Shown: piece after piece, positions 34,647 to 46,300 of the stretch | Position numbering within the stretch: position 1 is the stretch's first letter | Layout: every line of letters begins with the position of its first letter | NCBI RefSeq assembly: GCF_963675165.1 | Contig: NC_087390.1 | Coordinates: 3,734,001 to 3,798,000, forward strand | Origin: Halichondria panicea | Lineage: Eukaryota > Porifera > Demospongiae > Suberitida > Halichondriidae | Length of the DNA stretch: 64,000 nt | Direction: 5' to 3' | Notes under the pieces: model-generated | What the model saw: only the letters and a program-made list of their open reading frames with translations | The model's database searches: none | Told to the model about the DNA's origin: nothing | Made by a program: the position numbers and the translations under genes

Positions 34647-37600
34647 TTAGTGTTGCCCGTCAACCCCAAGGGTAAGTTGTTGCTTCAACAGCATCTTGCC
34701 TGTCATACACTCCATACCGTGTGGGGTAGATTCACTAATCATGGCCATTGTAGACTCTTCAATTGCAGTATGAAGCAGCTCCAAAGCAACCTGGTCTTCT
34801 CTCTTTAACCGCAGACTCTGATTTGTAAACTTGATAACTTTGTCAACATTCCCACTTAGAAGGCACGTTAAAGCAATTGATATTAAAGTGGTAGATTCGT
34901 TAGGACACAATTGCAAAGCAAATTCATGCATTTGCAAAGATTCTTCATACTTACCAAGCTTGCGCATTACATGGCCTAGATTGTTGTACACTGGCTCCCA
35001 TTCAGACAATGTGACATTTGGATCGATTGAACGCAAGTGTTTTACAGCTAGTTGGAGGTAACTTTCGGATTTGTCGTACTCACCATTGTTGAAAAGCATC
35101 ACTCCAACCTCTTGGAGTAGAATTGGATTGTGAGGAGATATGGAGAGAGCATTTTTCATAAACTTTGTACTTGTTGCCATGGCGCAAGTTAAATAATACT
35201 CACGGCCTAAGAACATAAGGGGAAGGTGAGATCCCTGCATGATCCTTGCTGCAGCGGCAAAAGCGGCTCTAGCCTGATCTCTCTCACCTTCAGAAGCAAG
35301 TGAAATGCCAAAAGCCATGTGGGCCGGAACAAAATTAGCATCTAAGCTGATAGACTTACTAAGGTACTTTCTTGCTACTTGATGCTTTTGTAACGCGATG
35401 TAATAGCAGCTGACTGCATACCAAGCAAGTGCAGACTTGGGAAATGTATTGACTAGTTGATGTCCAATAGTGAACAGTTCAGAAACAAACGATCTACAAA
35501 CACAACATACTATGTGAAGATGCAAAGCATGTCGATGGTATGGGTCGAGTTTCAGAATCCGGGAAGTGTGGGTATAACACGCATCAATATTCATAGCATC
35601 TAAGTAATAGTCAGCAACATCTGACAAAACATCTGCATTGGTTTGAAGAGATTCGATACACGAAGGAAGCTCTACATCTTGAGTTAGATGACTTGCACGG
35701 GTATGGCTTAGTTTTCGTTGATACAATGCTTTCAAAGCTGCTTCTTCAGGGTGGGAACATTGCTTTTTGAAGGGCATAGATAAGAGCAATTGCTTTTCAT
35801 CTTTAGCAGAAAGAAAATGATACAGACATAATTTATCAAGAGCTTCTTCACAAAAAACATCAACAACAAGAGCTTTTTTGTAGCATTCCATTGCCGAAGG
35901 AAGGTCACCTAGCCCTTCATGGGCAGCACCGCGTAGGACCAATGATGCACTTTCAAGATCTCCAAGCGACAGCACCTACAAATAAACATCATGAACATCA
36001 TGAAGAATCGAATGAAAAAGTTTCATCAGCATAATAAAGTAATTAACTGTGACTGTTGATTGCTCAAAATTACTACAGTTGAGGGGGGACTGTCACTGGC
36101 CAGCATGCATCAGAGGAGGCTGGAACCACTTGACCTTAGTTAAATAAGGTCACTAATTGGATTTCTCCAAATTTTCTGCAGACTACTTCTGGCCTAGTTG
36201 TAAGTGTTTGAACGTTACTACATGTATGCCTCGGTGTACGCATGCATGCGCAAAGTGAGTCAGTGCGTTTGTGGGTGTAGAGTTTCAAGATGCATGAAGT
36301 GCAATTAAGAGTTTCTATAGGCTTCTAATCACGTTTTCTTAGATAGCAGTTTGTGGATTAACAAAATAATGTCTAGTTATAGCTAGGTATGCTTAATATA
36401 TACGCTATTGTAGAACAGTACGTAGCAAAACTTGATGTGTTGCTACTACTCTTACAGACACTGATGTGAAGGTGTCTATGGGATTAGAAGCCCAAATGCA
36501 CTGATTTAGTACTCCAAGCGTAGCTAGGGTACTGCTGAGAGCTTCTAAATCACACGGACACCGAGAGATACTAGATACTATTGCGCATGCGCAAACCATT
36601 CCTCAAGGCTTGACTACAATACAACAAGTTAACTAGCTTACAACCGAGTAAGTTGCAGGTATAATAAGTATCTTCTCTGAGGCACTTTTCCCATTTGTAG
36701 ATCGTATCAACTAGTTAGTAGTTAGCTCTGCACTACAATTTTCCTGGCTCAGCATGTTGATGCTGGTGTGATGTTGTCTGGCTTTAATGTACAAGAATAT
36801 CACGTGACAGGTACTTCCGCTCTAGACATTGTAGTTGCATGAACTCCACAAATCCCTGTAGCTATTAATAGACCAGTTGCATATAAGCTAAAGATTGTAC
36901 TGAGCTGGTAATTACCTTGTGACGTCACGGTTGGATGCCATCGTGGGCGTTAGATCTATGCATAAGTTATCGTAATAAGTTATCGTAACTTTGAATTTTA
37001 CACGTGCACTGTGCGCATGCTATTCAATGTATCCCAGTGTAAACAATTTCTGCTGAATCTGCAGTTCTCCATGTGCAAGTTAGTCTTTGTTGCAAGTCAA
37101 ACGATTGTAGATTGTAGATTGTCCACAAATTCTGAACACTCTTTTGAACAAAGACTAACTTGCACTTGGAGAACTGCAGATTCAGCAGAGATTGGTTCAA
37201 CTGGGATACAGGATGCGCACAGTGCACGTGTAAGATATCAATTTATGAATTTTACAATGACTTGTGTATAGATCTATCGCCCACGACGGCATCCAGGCGT
37301 GACGTCACAGCAATTAAAAGCTGATAGCTCTTACATGCAAATAGTGATCGACCATGATCATTGCTAACATTTTCCACTTTTTTGCACCAATAATACTACA
37401 ATTAATAGCTAGATGAATCTAGTAGCTTCATGTTTGGTGCCTCCACCGAGGCATTAGCACCAGCGTTGCTTTCATTTTCAGGGGTGGTCAATTTATTTTT
37501 TGCCAATTTTGCTTCAAAGCAGAGATAAAAGTCAGTGCTCTTGTGCTAGACTTGAGACCACGAGTGGCTTGTTATCGACATCAGCGCAAGAGTACTGACC

Positions 37601-40600
37601 TTAACCCTTTCCCTGCTTTAGTGGCATGGCAACTCCTAATGTGTCTGTTTATAGATAGTAGAGGAAGGGGATTGGAAACGGGATCACATGAGCTTATGCT
37701 TGCAACGTAAGGCCAGTGCGTGCTGCAATCAATAGACTTGAACTGAGGTGTGATTTTACTAGTTTTGAGGTCAAGAGAAGCTTTTGAAAAGAAGCAAATG
37801 AGAGGACACTAGGTAAGTAAAGAATAGCCCTAAAATTTGTCTTGAGGTATGGCTAGGTACAAAATGTAACATTATTACTAGCTAAAAGTCATGTTCACTC
37901 TTGGTAGCACACAACATTTGAAGATCTTAAAACACTAGCTTCTCCTTTTTATTTGTGGTACGAACGACTTATGAATTGCATCTATTGTAAATGAATGAAC
38001 ACAGTAGTAGTACATGATGGTATTTTATTGATTCAGCTATAATAATTATATTGGAAGTGGGGATATCATACTTCTTGAGTTATTGGCCGATTTGTTGATT
38101 TTCACTAGCCATCTTTGCGGGGGAGCTTCACTAAGCTGAGTTTATATTCGAGACTCAGCAATATTAAAGATCAATGTCCATATTATTGCTTCCAATCCAT
38201 TAGATTTTGAAAATCACTATTCATGCTCTGATTTTGTCACCGCAGTGTTGATGTGTGGCAAGAACTTGGACTAAGAAATCATTGATAATTCACGTTTAGA
38301 CCTTTTTTTTTGCTTATACCTTTTATTGATTGCTTATTGTAGCCTCGTTCCCAGGGTCTCCTTTTTTCTGTTCTTTGTCACAATCGTTCAATAAGATAAA
38401 ATACGGTATTAATTGGAGGAATAAAGAAAGAATAGAGGTAAAGTTAAGAAAAAAGAGTGCCTGGTATGCGAAGTCGCGTGACGGTAGAAGGGTGAAATTG
38501 AGTGTGGAGGTAGATACTGGACTGCCCCCACACCTCTATCTCAATGACTAAAAACTTTGTGCAGGACTGGTTGATGGACGTACATGCATGACTATCGATT
38601 TGGAATTGGCAAGCAGTTTAATGTGTTATACAAGCTTGCTAGCTGTACCTACTAGTACTAGATTGTCTAGATCTAGCTAGATTCTACGATTCAGATAATC
38701 TATATTCAGTTTTGTTGTGCCATGCTGAGCAAGATCTGCTAGACTAAATAGCTTAGTTATCATTATCATCTAGGTAGCTACTAAGCTACTTGCTATCAGA
38801 GCTGGGCATGCTGGTTCTGCACTGAGCTTGGTCTCTCAGTTTGCTCCTAGATCCTGGCCTTGGTAGAATGCGTGGGCAAATACTCTACGTCACGATTGTG
38901 GGCTACATATCGCCCACGTTCATAAAAATGTATGTGGATCACGCGACTTCGCACACCAGGCTTTACATTTTCTTTCACATCAATCATGTCCTTCTTTAGT
39001 GTGTCCCATCATCTCTAGCTCATCTATATTGAGAGAACAGACAAGAACAAAAAAAAGCCTGGGGACGAGGCTATGCTTATTGTTGTCTATGCATGATCAT
39101 AAGCTTGCTCAAGCTCTTAGTTTAGCATAAACTGCCATTTGTGCACAAAAAGTTTATTGCAAGCTCAGCACTTTAAGTTGCATCCATGGTCGCGGCTATA
39201 ATTGAGGTCGCAACACGGACTGTCCGTGTGAAATAGTGTTAATTGCCTGTGTTTCCAATCCCCTTCTTCTACTGTCTATGGTCTGTTCCAGCTGTAACTG
39301 CACAATGCGACGAAAACTAACAGCTTCTATAGGCTTCTAGCCACGTTCTCTTAGATTTTGATTCATGGATTAGCTAACTAAAGCTTCTTTCTCGAGTTAT
39401 GGCTAGTTTGATTCACATTGAAGGCTGTTGCAGTCTCTTTAGAATCTTTCATATCATCGATCATCTGTTCGCACAAACTTTCTATTCAACCTATGAATTA
39501 GCCTTGCACTAAAGTGCTAGCTTTTTGCTAGCTACAGGAGTCAGAAAAGATCTGTTAGAGCAGCTATGAAAGATTCTGAAGAGACTGCAACAGCCTTCAA
39601 TGTGAGTCAAACTAGCCATAACTTGAGAAGTTTGCTAATCCACGAAAAAATCCAAGAGAACGTGGCTAGAAGCCTATATAGAAACTGTTAGTTTTCGTCG
39701 CATTGCAACCGTTGAGCAGTTACAGTTGGAATACACACACATACACAGACACACAGTCAACTTTATCGTATCCCTCGTGCGGCTACGCCTCGAGGCATAA
39801 AGAATGATGCCAAAAGCACGAAGTTTAAAAGCTAAATTTAATGACAGCTTCATCAGTAGAGCCTTGCACCTCTCTTAATTCTCACTCTTGCAGCTACCAA
39901 TAGCTAGCGTTCTAGTGCCTACACTCCATGGAGAAGTTTTGCTATGAACTCTTCTGAAAAAGCTACAATAACCAGTGGCGGATCTAGAAAAAGTGGTAGG
40001 TACATGTAGGTGCTGAGAATTAGAGGTAAGGAGAATCCTGCGCGGTAGCGCGGATAGTTACGCCCCTTTTGACGTCATTTCCGGTGGGTGCGGTATCAAT
40101 GTGCATGACATTTTTTAGGTGTGGTTTGCATTTCAGAGGTTCCTTGCACTCCGTATTTAATACTTACCGAGTCTAGTCTGCACAGCAGTGCAGCTGTCAA
40201 GCTTTTATCATAAGACACTACTGTAATAGGTCTACAGCTACTTAGCTAGCTAGTACCAAGTCTGAGAGTGACTTCCACAGCCAATGGGTGAGACACAAAG
40301 ATAATTATTTGTCCAAGGTCAGGGGGGTGCTAAAGCACCCTCTGCTACCTGCTAGATCCGCCCCTGATAACATTCCAAGAAAGCGCATAACTCGAGAACA
40401 GGAAGAAGCTATCACATCCGAAAAAGCTGCAATGGCATTCCAAGTAAGCAAAACTAGGCATATATATATAACTCGAGAACCAATGATTAAATCATTTTTA
40501 TTAAAACATTTAATTTTAATTTTTGTTAAGAGCACGATACTGAAAATCAAGACTGCCTGCAACTTAGTCTAATAACAATGCACATATGTATGCATGACCC

Positions 40601-43600
40601 TTTACGACAGGACAAAATTAATTCTTAGTATAGTACACTTTTGTAGATGTAGATTTAGGACTGCATTCAGGATTTTGGGTCAGATGCCAAACTAAGGGAG
40701 GGCATGCTAGCTTAGATCAATTCTGGCGCAATTTCAGCTCATAGTAGCTATCAATTTAGTGACAATCATCATTACATGATTGTAGTGTTAGGTGCGCAGA
40801 ATATAATAACTATAGCTGTTCAAAACTAAACTGACTATACCTAAATGTACCTCAGCTTCCTAATAAATACTATTGTATCAAAATCAAATCCCAGGGGGGG
40901 AGCGAAATACCCCCAATGTAGCCCTGCCCGGGGTTATATTACTCATGCACGAGGGATGTACAGCTAATACAACTATCCTGGGTCAGGCATGTACTGTATT
41001 TACAACAGTAGTACACAATAAGAAATAAATTCATCATGGAATTTTTAACGTCAGTTACCCACCCTATCTGATATCATGCAGAAGGCCATAAACCTACTTC
41101 ATGTGACTTGACACCATCCTCCTCAGAGAATCTCTTTTGGCCAAGTGGTGAAGTGTCCGTTTTTGGAGTAGCTAAAATGGTTATAACTTCTTCCCATTCT
41201 TCACATTCAGCAAAACATCTGCAAAAAAAAAACTTTAGCGCATGAAAAGAAACCTAACGACATACAGTTGCGCCTCGATTATCGGAACCCTGATCATCCG
41301 AATTCTCGACATCTGGATGAAAGATTCGACCACCTACTCGCGTGTGCGCTTAAGTATCCACATGCTTGTGTTGCTGACTAGCAGAAAGCGCTTTATCCTA
41401 GCCTCACTCTTGCAGCCACCAATAGCTAGCGTTTTAGCTATCGAGCTACACTGTACATGTAACTAGAGTAGCAACAATGCATGGACAAGATTTAATTGCT
41501 ATGCACTCTGGCTGCAATATGGCATTCCAAGTAAGCAAAACTAGGCATAACTTGAGAATCAAGCATTATGTTGCAAATCCACGAACGAAAACATGACTAG
41601 AAACCTATAGAAACTCCTACTTTCATCCTTGAGCAGCTGTAGCAGTCTACACACACACACAGACAGACACAAAAACCGTATTTCTCGCTTGCGAATGCGC
41701 ACCGAGGCATAATTATTGATGGGTATGGATTATTTCTGGTATCCGAATATTTCAGTCATCCGGATGACGTGAGGGCACCAGGTATTCGGATAATCGAGGC
41801 TCAACTGTACATGTAATAAAAATAAATGTCGCCTCATCATAATTATCATACATTGTAATAATTCAACATAAAAATTCACGCTATAATAATACATGCAGGA
41901 GCAGATAACAGAACGAGCGTCTTTTAATAATAATTACCGTATATGCTCGATCAGAGGCCGCTCTTGTATAAAGGCCGCACTCAAATAGTAGCCTCCCTTG
42001 CTAGCAAAATGAAACATTTAGTAGCCGCTCTCAAATAGTAGCCTCAGTGAACTTTGACTCTAGCATTTCTGCACGTGGCAGCCAAAAAAATTATTACTAG
42101 CAGCTAGCTACGTCTACATGTACGTAGCTATGAGTAGCAGCTTGTTAGTGCTTCACAAAGACTTTCTCATGGTAGAGTTCAAGTTTATGCAGGTGAAAAC
42201 AACTTTTGATGACAAACTAAATTATCTGGAGCTAATAAACGCCGCTCTTGAACAGTGGCCCCTCTTGAATTGTAGCCTCCTCTTCCAGCAAAATGAAACA
42301 TTTAGTAGCCGCGGCTCCTGATCAAGCATATACGGTATGTTGGGAATCGCACCTCGTGCAAGTTTGCAAAGTATGACCTTATAATAGTATACAAAACCAC
42401 AAAGTGGGTGATAATCATCTGCGGGCGAGTGCTAATTGAGCTGACGGTGCAATTAGTAGCTTTAGGTCTGGTATTAAGCTCTCTCTCTTTATAAGGTTAG
42501 GGTAAATTGTTTGCTCATTAATTATTCATGAGCGTAGATCTAGTGATCTCAAGCAGCTAGAATGAGCTGGAAGTCCAGCTGAAAGGCAGATGGCTCGAAT
42601 ACAAAATTTTAATAGATAGTTTAGCTAGGTGCTACTGTAACGTGTCATGGGCGTGCCCCTTAAATGCGCATGTGCGTTGCAGCTGTTACTATGGAGACAG
42701 GCCCGTTTATCTTCTGCGCATGCGCAGACAACCATGTGGTACTGCTGTTTATCAATAAAGTGGAAGGCGTGGTTTATCTATTCGTACAGTATACTAAAAG
42801 CTCATGAATAATTAATTTCTCATCACAATAATAATTATTATTGTAATAGGTCCCATTCAGCTCTCTTGCTTGGGTCTCTAGGAAGTCTATGAAAGGAGAT
42901 ATAATTATAGTTGTCTCTTGTCTTTATGTTTCCCTTATTTATGTCCACTCTTTTGACTTGCAACAAATACTATAACTTGCACATGGAGAACTGCAGATTC
43001 AGTAGAAATTTTTTCTACTGGATAGCATGCGCACAGTGCACGTGTAAAGTCTCAAAAATGTTACGATGACTTGTGCATAGATCTAACACCCACGACGGCA
43101 TCCAGCTGTGACGTCACAGCAATTAAAGGCTGATTAGCTCTTACATGCAACTGGTCTATTACTAGCCTCGATCCCAGGCCGCACTTCACTCAGGGAAGTG
43201 GGCCTGGTATCGATTGCTTGCGCATGTGCTAATATCCCCCCAGTATCTGGGGGCTTTGGATAACATCGTACATGCTCAGTAAAATAATGACATCACAACA
43301 AACGGAAGTGGATTGAAGGAACTAGATAGAAAGTTCGATAGAAGGTTTCTAGCCCACCGGATAGCATTCTCTGATAGCTACCCTTAGCGTGCTATGTTAA
43401 CAAAAGACTCACAGCCTGCAACAGTGTGGATGACGATCGTCTGAACGGACTGAAAGCCGACAAGAGCCTACATGGACAGGCCACGCCCATTTAACACTAA
43501 CTTTGGGGAAAGTCTAATATACATGTACTACTGCTACTGATTGTATCAGAAGAAAATAGCTGTACAACAAACCTACACAGCTCTGTCTCTAGCTTTTAGG

Positions 43601-46221
43601 ATATTTTCTCGGATGAATTCAGTATTATAGGAAATTTTACGGGAAAAAAGATCCCAATAATTTTGCGCATGCGCAAGCAGTCGATAGCAAGCCTTCTTTT
43701 CTATGGAAGCCGGTGAAGGAGGCTAGTCTATTACAAGACATAATTATTATGCCTTGTAATCCAATGAATTGGTCTGAGGTTAGCTGGAAAAACTGAAGAT
43801 TTTGGCGTCAGTTTTGTTGACTGCATAGTTTCCAGGTTGCTTTTCTCACCAGTATTCGACACCTGAAGAAGGCGACTCGAAGACATCTTGTTCTTGCAAA
43901 AAATCTAGATCCTTATCACTACTCCACAGTTGCCACTCTCTTAGGAACATTTTTTCGAGCGGCCCTGTCCCTTTTCGTATAATAAGAAACAGCAGACAAT
44001 ACGTTAAGCATAGATAGAAGAAGGAAAGGGATTGGAAACGCATCACGTGATGCTCTACCAATTGTACGTGTGACGCCATAACATAATTTTAGAGGGTAGT
44101 TGCGCTACTGGAAGTCAAGCCAAGGAGAGCATTCCTGTAGTAGATATAGCCACCAACATACATGTGCTAAGTATAAGCATTGTTCAATGTCACACATAAG
44201 TGATAAATTGTTGTATAAATATAATGTCATGATTGGTGTCTTCTATCCATGGGTGTGTTTATCGTAGAAATCACAAAACTCTAAAAGACTCCCAGAAGCT
44301 TTCAGGGAGTCTAAATCGTCTCTCTGGCAGTTAACGTCTTCTCTTCTTCTTCAAGATGAAATACAAATTTGCTCTTCTTGTTACCCGAGGTGCGCATGGG
44401 CGGCCATGGGTATAGTAATCTGTTGGTCTGTTTGTTTGTCACAGGTATATCTACTCACCTGGGTACCACAGCACTGCATTCACAGAACAATATCTTGGTT
44501 TAAATAGTGGCAGATTTTGATATTAAAGCTTCATTGTCGAGCAAAAGCTAAGAAGCTTGAACTTGCACGTTGGCAGCTAGCTATAGCTACACGTGGCCTT
44601 GATTACGTGGCCTTGATTACGTAGTTGCAGCTAAAGTAGGAACAATTGAATAAGATAGTAGAAAGCTAAAATTGTGACTGGTTGTTGGCTGACTCTGGAT
44701 CCTATACTCCAGCCTGGCAGGAGCCATATTCTCTAAGTCTAAGACTCCAGGCTTCTTTGCTGTGATCCCAGTCCACAGTGCATGTCTAATGTGACATGTA
44801 CCATTTCAGCATGCCTCCAGTCTGGTTTAGTTTTATGGCTCTTGAGTTGCTGTGCTAGTCATACATGCTACATGCACTGCATTAATCATGCACTCTTCTG
44901 GTTTCTTGCTCTAGTGTTAATATTATCTTCGTTTGTTCTTTGAGGTTTCCATCAAATTCCATGTGGAAACAGGTTAAATTATTGTGCGTTAGGGGTTAAG
45001 TATGGCATTTGCTTTCATATATGACACAACAGGATTTCTACTGCGTTTCCAATCCCTTTCTTTCTTCTTCTATCTATGGTTAAAGGGGGGTTTCCTGATG
45101 CTAGGAATTGTCGCAGAGTGATCATTGCCAGATGAGAGCCATTTTACTAACTGAACTAACTAGCATCGAAAAATGTCTGAAACGCTTATACTTACACCCA
45201 AACACCCAAAGTAGATAAGAGTAAGAGTGTTGAACTCCTGTTGTGGAACGCATTTGCATAAAAACCAGAGTATCACTTGGAATGGCCTTACTTAATGTTC
45301 TAAGCGCCACGCCACTCCAAGTGATACTCTGGTTTCTGGTCCTGAAGTTTCACTAATTGCAAGGGGGCGGGCGGGTGGCTTTTCTTATTATGCCATTTTC
45401 ACCTTTTATTTTGCATTATTTATCGCACTATTTTTGTAACACATCGACATTCTGCGCATGCGTAGAAATTAATCCAAGAACAAAATCTGATGCGGGCGGT
45501 AGACCAGAAACCAGAGTATCACTTAGACTGGAAACCACTCCCCTTCTCTCGGGAGAAAGGGACTGGCAAGCTGCCGTGTTGAGAGTTGTCCTAGTGCGTG
45601 AGGAATGTCACGCTGCCACAAGAATGTAAAACGTCACAAATACTCATGTGCCACTGCCCACACGTTAACTATTACTGCACAAAATATTATCGGCCTCGAG
45701 TACAAGTACAACACTGGCAGTCTGTTATCGAGGCTGAAATAATATCACCCACGCATTTTGTGGTTTGTTCTAATTGCATTCCAACGGGACAACTCTCAAC
45801 ACGGCACTTGCCAGTCCCCAGAGCAATGGGATAACTCAACACGGCAACTTGCCAGTCCCCAGAGCCCAGAGCGAAGGGAGTGGTTTCCAGTCTAAGTATC
45901 ACTGGAGTGGCTTTATAAGCACCAAATTGTCTGCCACAGGATATGGCACTGTAATTATAAAATACGGTAGCAATAGACTCACCTTGCAGCTAAGTATCTC
46001 AATGTGCTACTTCGATGAAGAAGTGTCCGTGTCGTACTGGACTCCAAGCAATGAATGGCTCTTCTGTACTCCTTACAAGTGAACAAGGACTGAATATAGA
46101 CCACAAGATCTTCGAGAGCACCGTTAGATAGAGACAAGGCTTTATCAGCCCAGTAAAGTGCTGAATTATTCAGCTGTTGTGCTCCATACTTACGAGCAAG
46201 TTCTCTTGCCCGAGGCAACAT
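34647..46221 (-). CDS. CDC16: CDC16/APC6, anaphase-promoting complex TPR subunit
   Basis: CDC16 is a TPR scaffold protein of the APC/C, the ubiquitin ligase that drives mitotic exit. Three exons on the minus strand: 46221-45983, 41218-41098 and 35975-34647. Phases agree (2, then 0), giving 562 codons; the stop is at 34649-34647. The start is the ATG at 46221 (MLPRARELARKYG). Family landmarks are NNSALYWADKALSLS, RRAIHCLES, RYLAARCFAECEEWEEVITI across the first splice, LVLRGAAHEGLGDLPSAMEC, ALVVDVFCEEAL, LDPYHRHALHLHIV, HQLVNTFPKSALAWYAVSCY, ARKYLSKSISLDANFVPAHM, HLPLMFLGREYYLT, EVGVMLFNNGEYDKSE and WEPVYNNLGHVMRKLGKYEE. The repeats are typical TPRs. The human protein is about 620 residues, so the C-terminal tail is shorter here. 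The two introns (4.8 and 5.1 kb) are unusually long for a gene whose last exon alone encodes 442 residues, and both are full of transposons. Confidence 0.95.
36218..36400. repeat. Family C repeat in CDC16 intron
   Basis: ATGCCTCGGTGTACGCATGC, then GAGTTTCTATAGGCTTCTAA and CACGTTTTCTTAG. A truncated C copy, preceded at 36111-36160 by the AGGAGGCTGGAACCACTTGA module also seen at 16914. Confidence 0.6.
36873..37345. repeat. Foldback element with TGACGTCA ends (family F copy 1)
   Basis: A long imperfect inverted repeat. The left arm has GACCAGTTGCAT, TGTGACGTCACGG, GGATGCCATCGTGGGCG, CACGTGCACTGTGCGCATGC and CTGAATCTGCAGTTCTCCA; the right arm carries each of these reversed (AACTGCAGATTCAGCAG, GCGCACAGTGCACGTG, CGCCCACGACGGCATCC, GTGACGTCACAGC). 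The centre is a TTGTAGATTGTAGATTGT tract. Partial copy 2 lies at 42960-43165. Confidence 0.7.
37346..37650. other. CDC16 intron segment with TTAACCCTTT terminus
   Basis: Mostly AT-rich with family C-like fragments (GGTGCCTCCACCGAGGCATT). At 37601-37616, TTAA is followed by CCCTTTCCCTGC, which resembles a piggyBac-type terminus. No transposase was found beside it. Confidence 0.35.
37651..39280. mobile_element. Family Q element copy 1 (1.6 kb)
   Basis: The ends ATAGATAGTAGAGGAAGGGG and its reverse (ending CTACTGTCTATG) are followed by ATTGGAAAC on each side. The 7-bp direct repeat GTCTGTT sits just outside both ends (37643-37649, read from GTGTCTGTTT, and 39281-39287). The interior has no recognisable transposase. 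Four family Q elements occur in the window. Confidence 0.65.
39287..39731. repeat. Large foldback built from two family C copies
   Basis: The left arm (about 39287-39469) and right arm (about 39566-39731) are inverted copies of the family C core. AACTAACAGCTTCTATAGGC, TTCTAGCCACGTTCTCTTAG, CTTTCTCGAGTTATGGCTAG and GAAGGCTGTTGCAGTCTCTT on the left correspond to their reverse on the right. A 95-bp spacer includes GCACTAAAGTGC. It is followed by a CACACA tract and GCGGCTACGCCTCGAGGCATAA. Confidence 0.75.
39800..40667. other. CDC16 intron, mixed repeat fragments
   Basis: Partial family C pieces (around 39840-39970 and 40375-40500) separated by a piece with GCGGATCTAG / TAGATCCGCCCCTGA inverted ends at 39975-40369, probably another MITE of about 400 bp. 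No coding exon recognised. Confidence 0.4.
40668..40930. repeat. Family J MITE copy 2
   Basis: CAGGATTTTGGGTCAGATGC near the left end and AAATCCCAGGGGGGG..AATGTAGCCCTG at the right, with the CTAGC..ATTCTGG..TTTCAGCTCATAG interior shared with 60694-60870 (reversed). In the CDC16 intron, 170 bp from exon 2. Confidence 0.5.
41490..41715. repeat. Family C repeat copy
   Basis: ATGGCATTCCAAGTAAGCAA, CATAACTTGAGAATCAAGCA, ATGACTAGAAACCTATAGAA, GAGCAGCTGTAGCAGTCTAC, a CACACACA tract and CGTATTTCTCGCTTGCGAAT..CACCGAGGCATAAT. Confidence 0.65.
41935..42337. repeat. Family D MITE, about 403 bp, TACCGTATATGCTCGATCAG ends
   Basis: The left end TACCGTATATGCTCGATCAG and right end CTGATCAAGCATATACGGTA are inverted copies with one mismatch. 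Inside is an AGTAGCC(G/T)C module repeated several times (AAATAGTAGCCTCCCTTGCT, ATTTAGTAGCCGCTC, AACATTTAGTAGCCGCGGCT). No coding capacity. Confidence 0.7.
42338..42959. other. CDC16 intron, no gene
   Basis: Contains CATTAATTATTCATGAGC at 42517 and its near reverse CTCATGAATAATTAATTTCT at 42802, suggesting a further inverted-repeat element of about 310 bp that encloses CTTTATAAGG and GCGCATGCGC motifs. Nothing coding. Confidence 0.4.
42960..43215. repeat. Family F copy 2 (one arm) plus family P module
   Basis: ACTTGCACATGGAGAACTGC, GCGCACAGTGCACGTGTAAA, CACCCACGACGGCATCCAGC and TGTGACGTCACAGCAATT match the right arm of the 36873 element. 43166-43215 is the family P module CTAGCCTCGATCCCAGGCCG..GGGAAGTGGGCCTGG. 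Confidence 0.6.
44009..45078. mobile_element. Family Q element copy 2 (1.07 kb) containing family I repeat
   Basis: The ends CATAGATAGAAGAAGGAAAG and its reverse (ending TTCTTCTATCTATG) continue into GGATTGGAAACGCA on both sides. The interior at 44385-44925 is a second copy of family I (see 13110-13930): CCCGAGGTGCGCATGGGCGG, TATCTACTCACCTGGGTACC, AGACTCCAGGCTTCTTTGCT. Flanks read GTTAAG and GTTAAAG, a possible decayed target duplication. No transposase was recognised. Confidence 0.6.
45230..45910. repeat. Inverted-repeat elements around GTGATACTCTGG
   Basis: AAACCAGAGTATCACTTGGA occurs at about 45262-45281, reversed at 45314-45338, and again at 45506-45526. A matching CAGTCTAAGTATCACTGGAG block is at 45889-45908. 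The paired blocks CGGGAGAAAGGGACTGGCAA and AACACGGCAACTTGCCAGTC enclose 45560-45860. Probably two nested MITEs just downstream of CDC16 exon 1. No coding sequence. Confidence 0.45.
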
Positions 46222-46300
46222 GGCGTGCCAGTGTAAGATTTGGTCCTCCCGAATTTTGTCCAATAGACCTATCGGCAGCTACGTGGGCAGTTGGTTGGAC

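Noticed and set aside
43846..43985. Minus-strand open stretch (KMFLREWQLWSSDKDLDF) as a CDC16 exon
   Set aside because: Its ends give phases that do not fit the CDC16 frame, and exon 41098-41218 joins exon 1 and exon 3 perfectly in phase with the expected sequence.
45122..45310. Minus-strand open frame as a further CDC16 exon
   Set aside because: No acceptor compatible with the phase-2 end of exon 1, and no similarity to the expected CDC16 segment; it overlaps MITE inverted repeats.
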